Notes under the pieces: generated by a model
The model's input: the letters and a program-made list of their open reading frames with translations, nothing else
Databases searched by the model: none
What the model was told of the DNA's origin: nothing
Program-made: the position numbers and the translations under genes
In this document: piece after piece, positions 45,187 through 46,278 of the stretch
Layout of the letters: every line of letters starts with the position of its first letter
Position numbering within the stretch: the first letter of the stretch is position 1
NCBI GenBank assembly: GCA_900315285.1
Contig: OMYO01000014.1
Location: 1-46,278 of the forward strand
Source: an uncultured Eubacteriales bacterium
Lineage (GTDB): Bacteria > Bacillota > Clostridia > Oscillospirales > Acutalibacteraceae
Length of the DNA stretch: 46,278 nt
Reading direction: 5' to 3'

Positions 45187-46104
45187 TTAAAGAACAGCGA
45201 GTATCTGCTCCGCCATATACCTGTGCCCATCCGCCGTCGGATGAAAATCTATCTTCTTCGTATCGGCAATGGTCTTGATGTCGCCTGCATTTAAATCAGT
45301 CTCCGGAACCGGGGCAAACTTGAGCTTGCCGCCATACTCCTTGGCAAGGGAAGCTTTGTATTCATTCATGGAGTCGTAGTACCACTGGACTAGATCGCCC
45401 ACCGAGGCGCCGCCAGGTACTTTCCACTGCCGGAATGGGTTGTAGTTGCCAACCGCCACGATCGTGACATCCGGGTTCAGGGTATAAATTCGGTCTACAA
45501 TGGCTTTGTAGTCTGTCTTCCAGTCGTTCAGGATGTAGGAGAGTGCATCGCGAAGCTGGCCGATCTTATCCAGATTCTCAAAATCGGAGAGAACGCCCAT
45601 CATCGTGATCATGGAGTCATTCATGCCAATATCCAGCGTGACGAGATCCGACTGGCTCACCGCCACAATATCAGTTTTTCGCTGCTGCTCCATGGTCTGC
45701 TGACTGTAGTCGACATCTTCCTTGACGCCTGCCACATTCTTCGTGAGACCGCCGAGTTTATTTTTCGTAATGCTGTCGCCCTCATAGGTCGGATCCAGCA
45801 GCATCCTCAAGTCCCTGGTCCGAAGACCCGGCTGAGCAAGATAGTTGGTTGTAGTGGCGCCGATGCTGTCCGAAACAATGGCCGGGTAGCTGCCCTCGAC
45901 CCGCTCGTTCATGACGATATGGCGGTCGCCTTCCTGCTTATCCTTGTAGTCCGGGAGCATGAAGCCGGCGGCAATACTGTCGCCCAGAGACGTATAGACT
46001 TTGTATTTCTTTGGCGATGCAGCGCTTGCTGCGAAAGAGAACACCGTTGCTGTCATTACCAGCGCCAGCAGCACGGAAATCCATTTTCTTATTGTGTGTT
46101 TCAT
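45187..46104 (-). CDS. Secreted SGNH/GDSL hydrolase
   Basis: The 305-residue protein has a signal peptide (MKHTIRKWISVLLALVM, cleavage near AASA at about 29) and SGNH blocks: GDS with Ser43 (SLGDSIAAG), the Asn block GMNDS, and the C-terminal DFHPTADGH with catalytic Asp and His. It should be an extracellular esterase or lipase. AGGAGG lies just before the ATG. Bases 46105-46278 upstream hold no supported gene; they are AT-rich and may contain its promoter. Confidence 0.9.
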   Translation of the reverse strand: MKHTIRKWISVLLALVMTATVFSFAASAASPKKYKVYTSLGDSIAAGFMLPDYKDKQEGDRHIVMNERVEGSYPAIVSDSIGATTTNYLAQPGLRTRDLRMLLDPTYEGDSITKNKLGGLTKNVAGVKEDVDYSQQTMEQQRKTDIVAVSQSDLVTLDIGMNDSMITMMGVLSDFENLDKIGQLRDALSYILNDWKTDYKAIVDRIYTLNPDVTIVAVGNYNPFRQWKVPGGASVGDLVQWYYDSMNEYKASLAKEYGGKLKFAPVPETDLNAGDIKTIADTKKIDFHPTADGHRYMAEQILAVL

Positions 46105-46278
46105 GGGATTCCTCCTCAGAATATTGGAATATAACTTATTATCATATTCTGAGAAGATAAAATGAACATAAAATAAATGGGGTAAATTGCAAGTTCAACT
46201 TGAACACTGATACGAATTAAGTTTCATCTTTGGGTCGGATTGATATATTTGGTTTAAAAATTCCTCGAATAGTTCCTC

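Overview
The window looks like a chromosomal segment of an anaerobic, low-to-mid GC Gram-positive bacterium, most likely a member of Clostridia (Bacillota). The evidence is sigma-A type promoters, a CIRCE element on groESL, AGGAGG ribosome binding sites, GntR/FadR and DtxR-like regulators, many secreted hydrolases with Gram-positive signal peptides, and fumarate-reducing enzymes. The species cannot be named from sequence alone. No rRNA, CRISPR array, phage or transposase gene is visible.

Layout. 210-3481: a ribbon-helix-helix protein is translationally coupled to clpB behind a consensus promoter. 3559-18250: a redox region holds two GntR paralogs that share an operator-like site, a 920-residue iron-sulfur flavoprotein, a GlpA-like FAD enzyme with a BFD-type [2Fe-2S] tail, class II fumarase and a two-subunit fumarate reductase without a membrane anchor. 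This suggests malate/fumarate-linked electron disposal. Inside this region, 7332-11644 is an accessory island. It contains a long imperfect inverted repeat, an ECF-like sigma factor fused to a membrane-anchored extracytoplasmic domain, a second membrane protein with the same outer domain, and a convergent secreted protein. 18373-21244: a GH2 glycosidase and a Nudix hydrolase. 21318-21660: tRNA genes Met, Trp, Thr, Thr. 21731-24118: a C69 dipeptidase and a secreted lipase. 24240-26303: groESL with CIRCE. 26401-30037: an O-antigen ligase-like protein, a CNNM/HlyC protein and a pseudouridine synthase. 30149-34707: a DtxR-like regulator, a heterodimeric ABC exporter and a YgbA-family protein. 34805-40433: a GDPD, uvrB and uvrA. 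40489-40564: tRNA-Pro. 40604-46104: mostly secreted or membrane proteins (alpha/beta hydrolase, transglutaminase-like protein, Lys/Pro-repeat protein, two zinc-ribbon membrane proteins, SGNH hydrolase).

The strongest candidates for something new are the sigma-factor/membrane-sensor pair at 7664-10724, the C9-tract frameshift in the zinc-ribbon/SH3-like gene at 44500-45130, the paired TTAG-N6-CTAA sites before the DtxR-like/ABC/YgbA operon, the RHH-clpB coupling, and a possible short RNA at 12632-12738.
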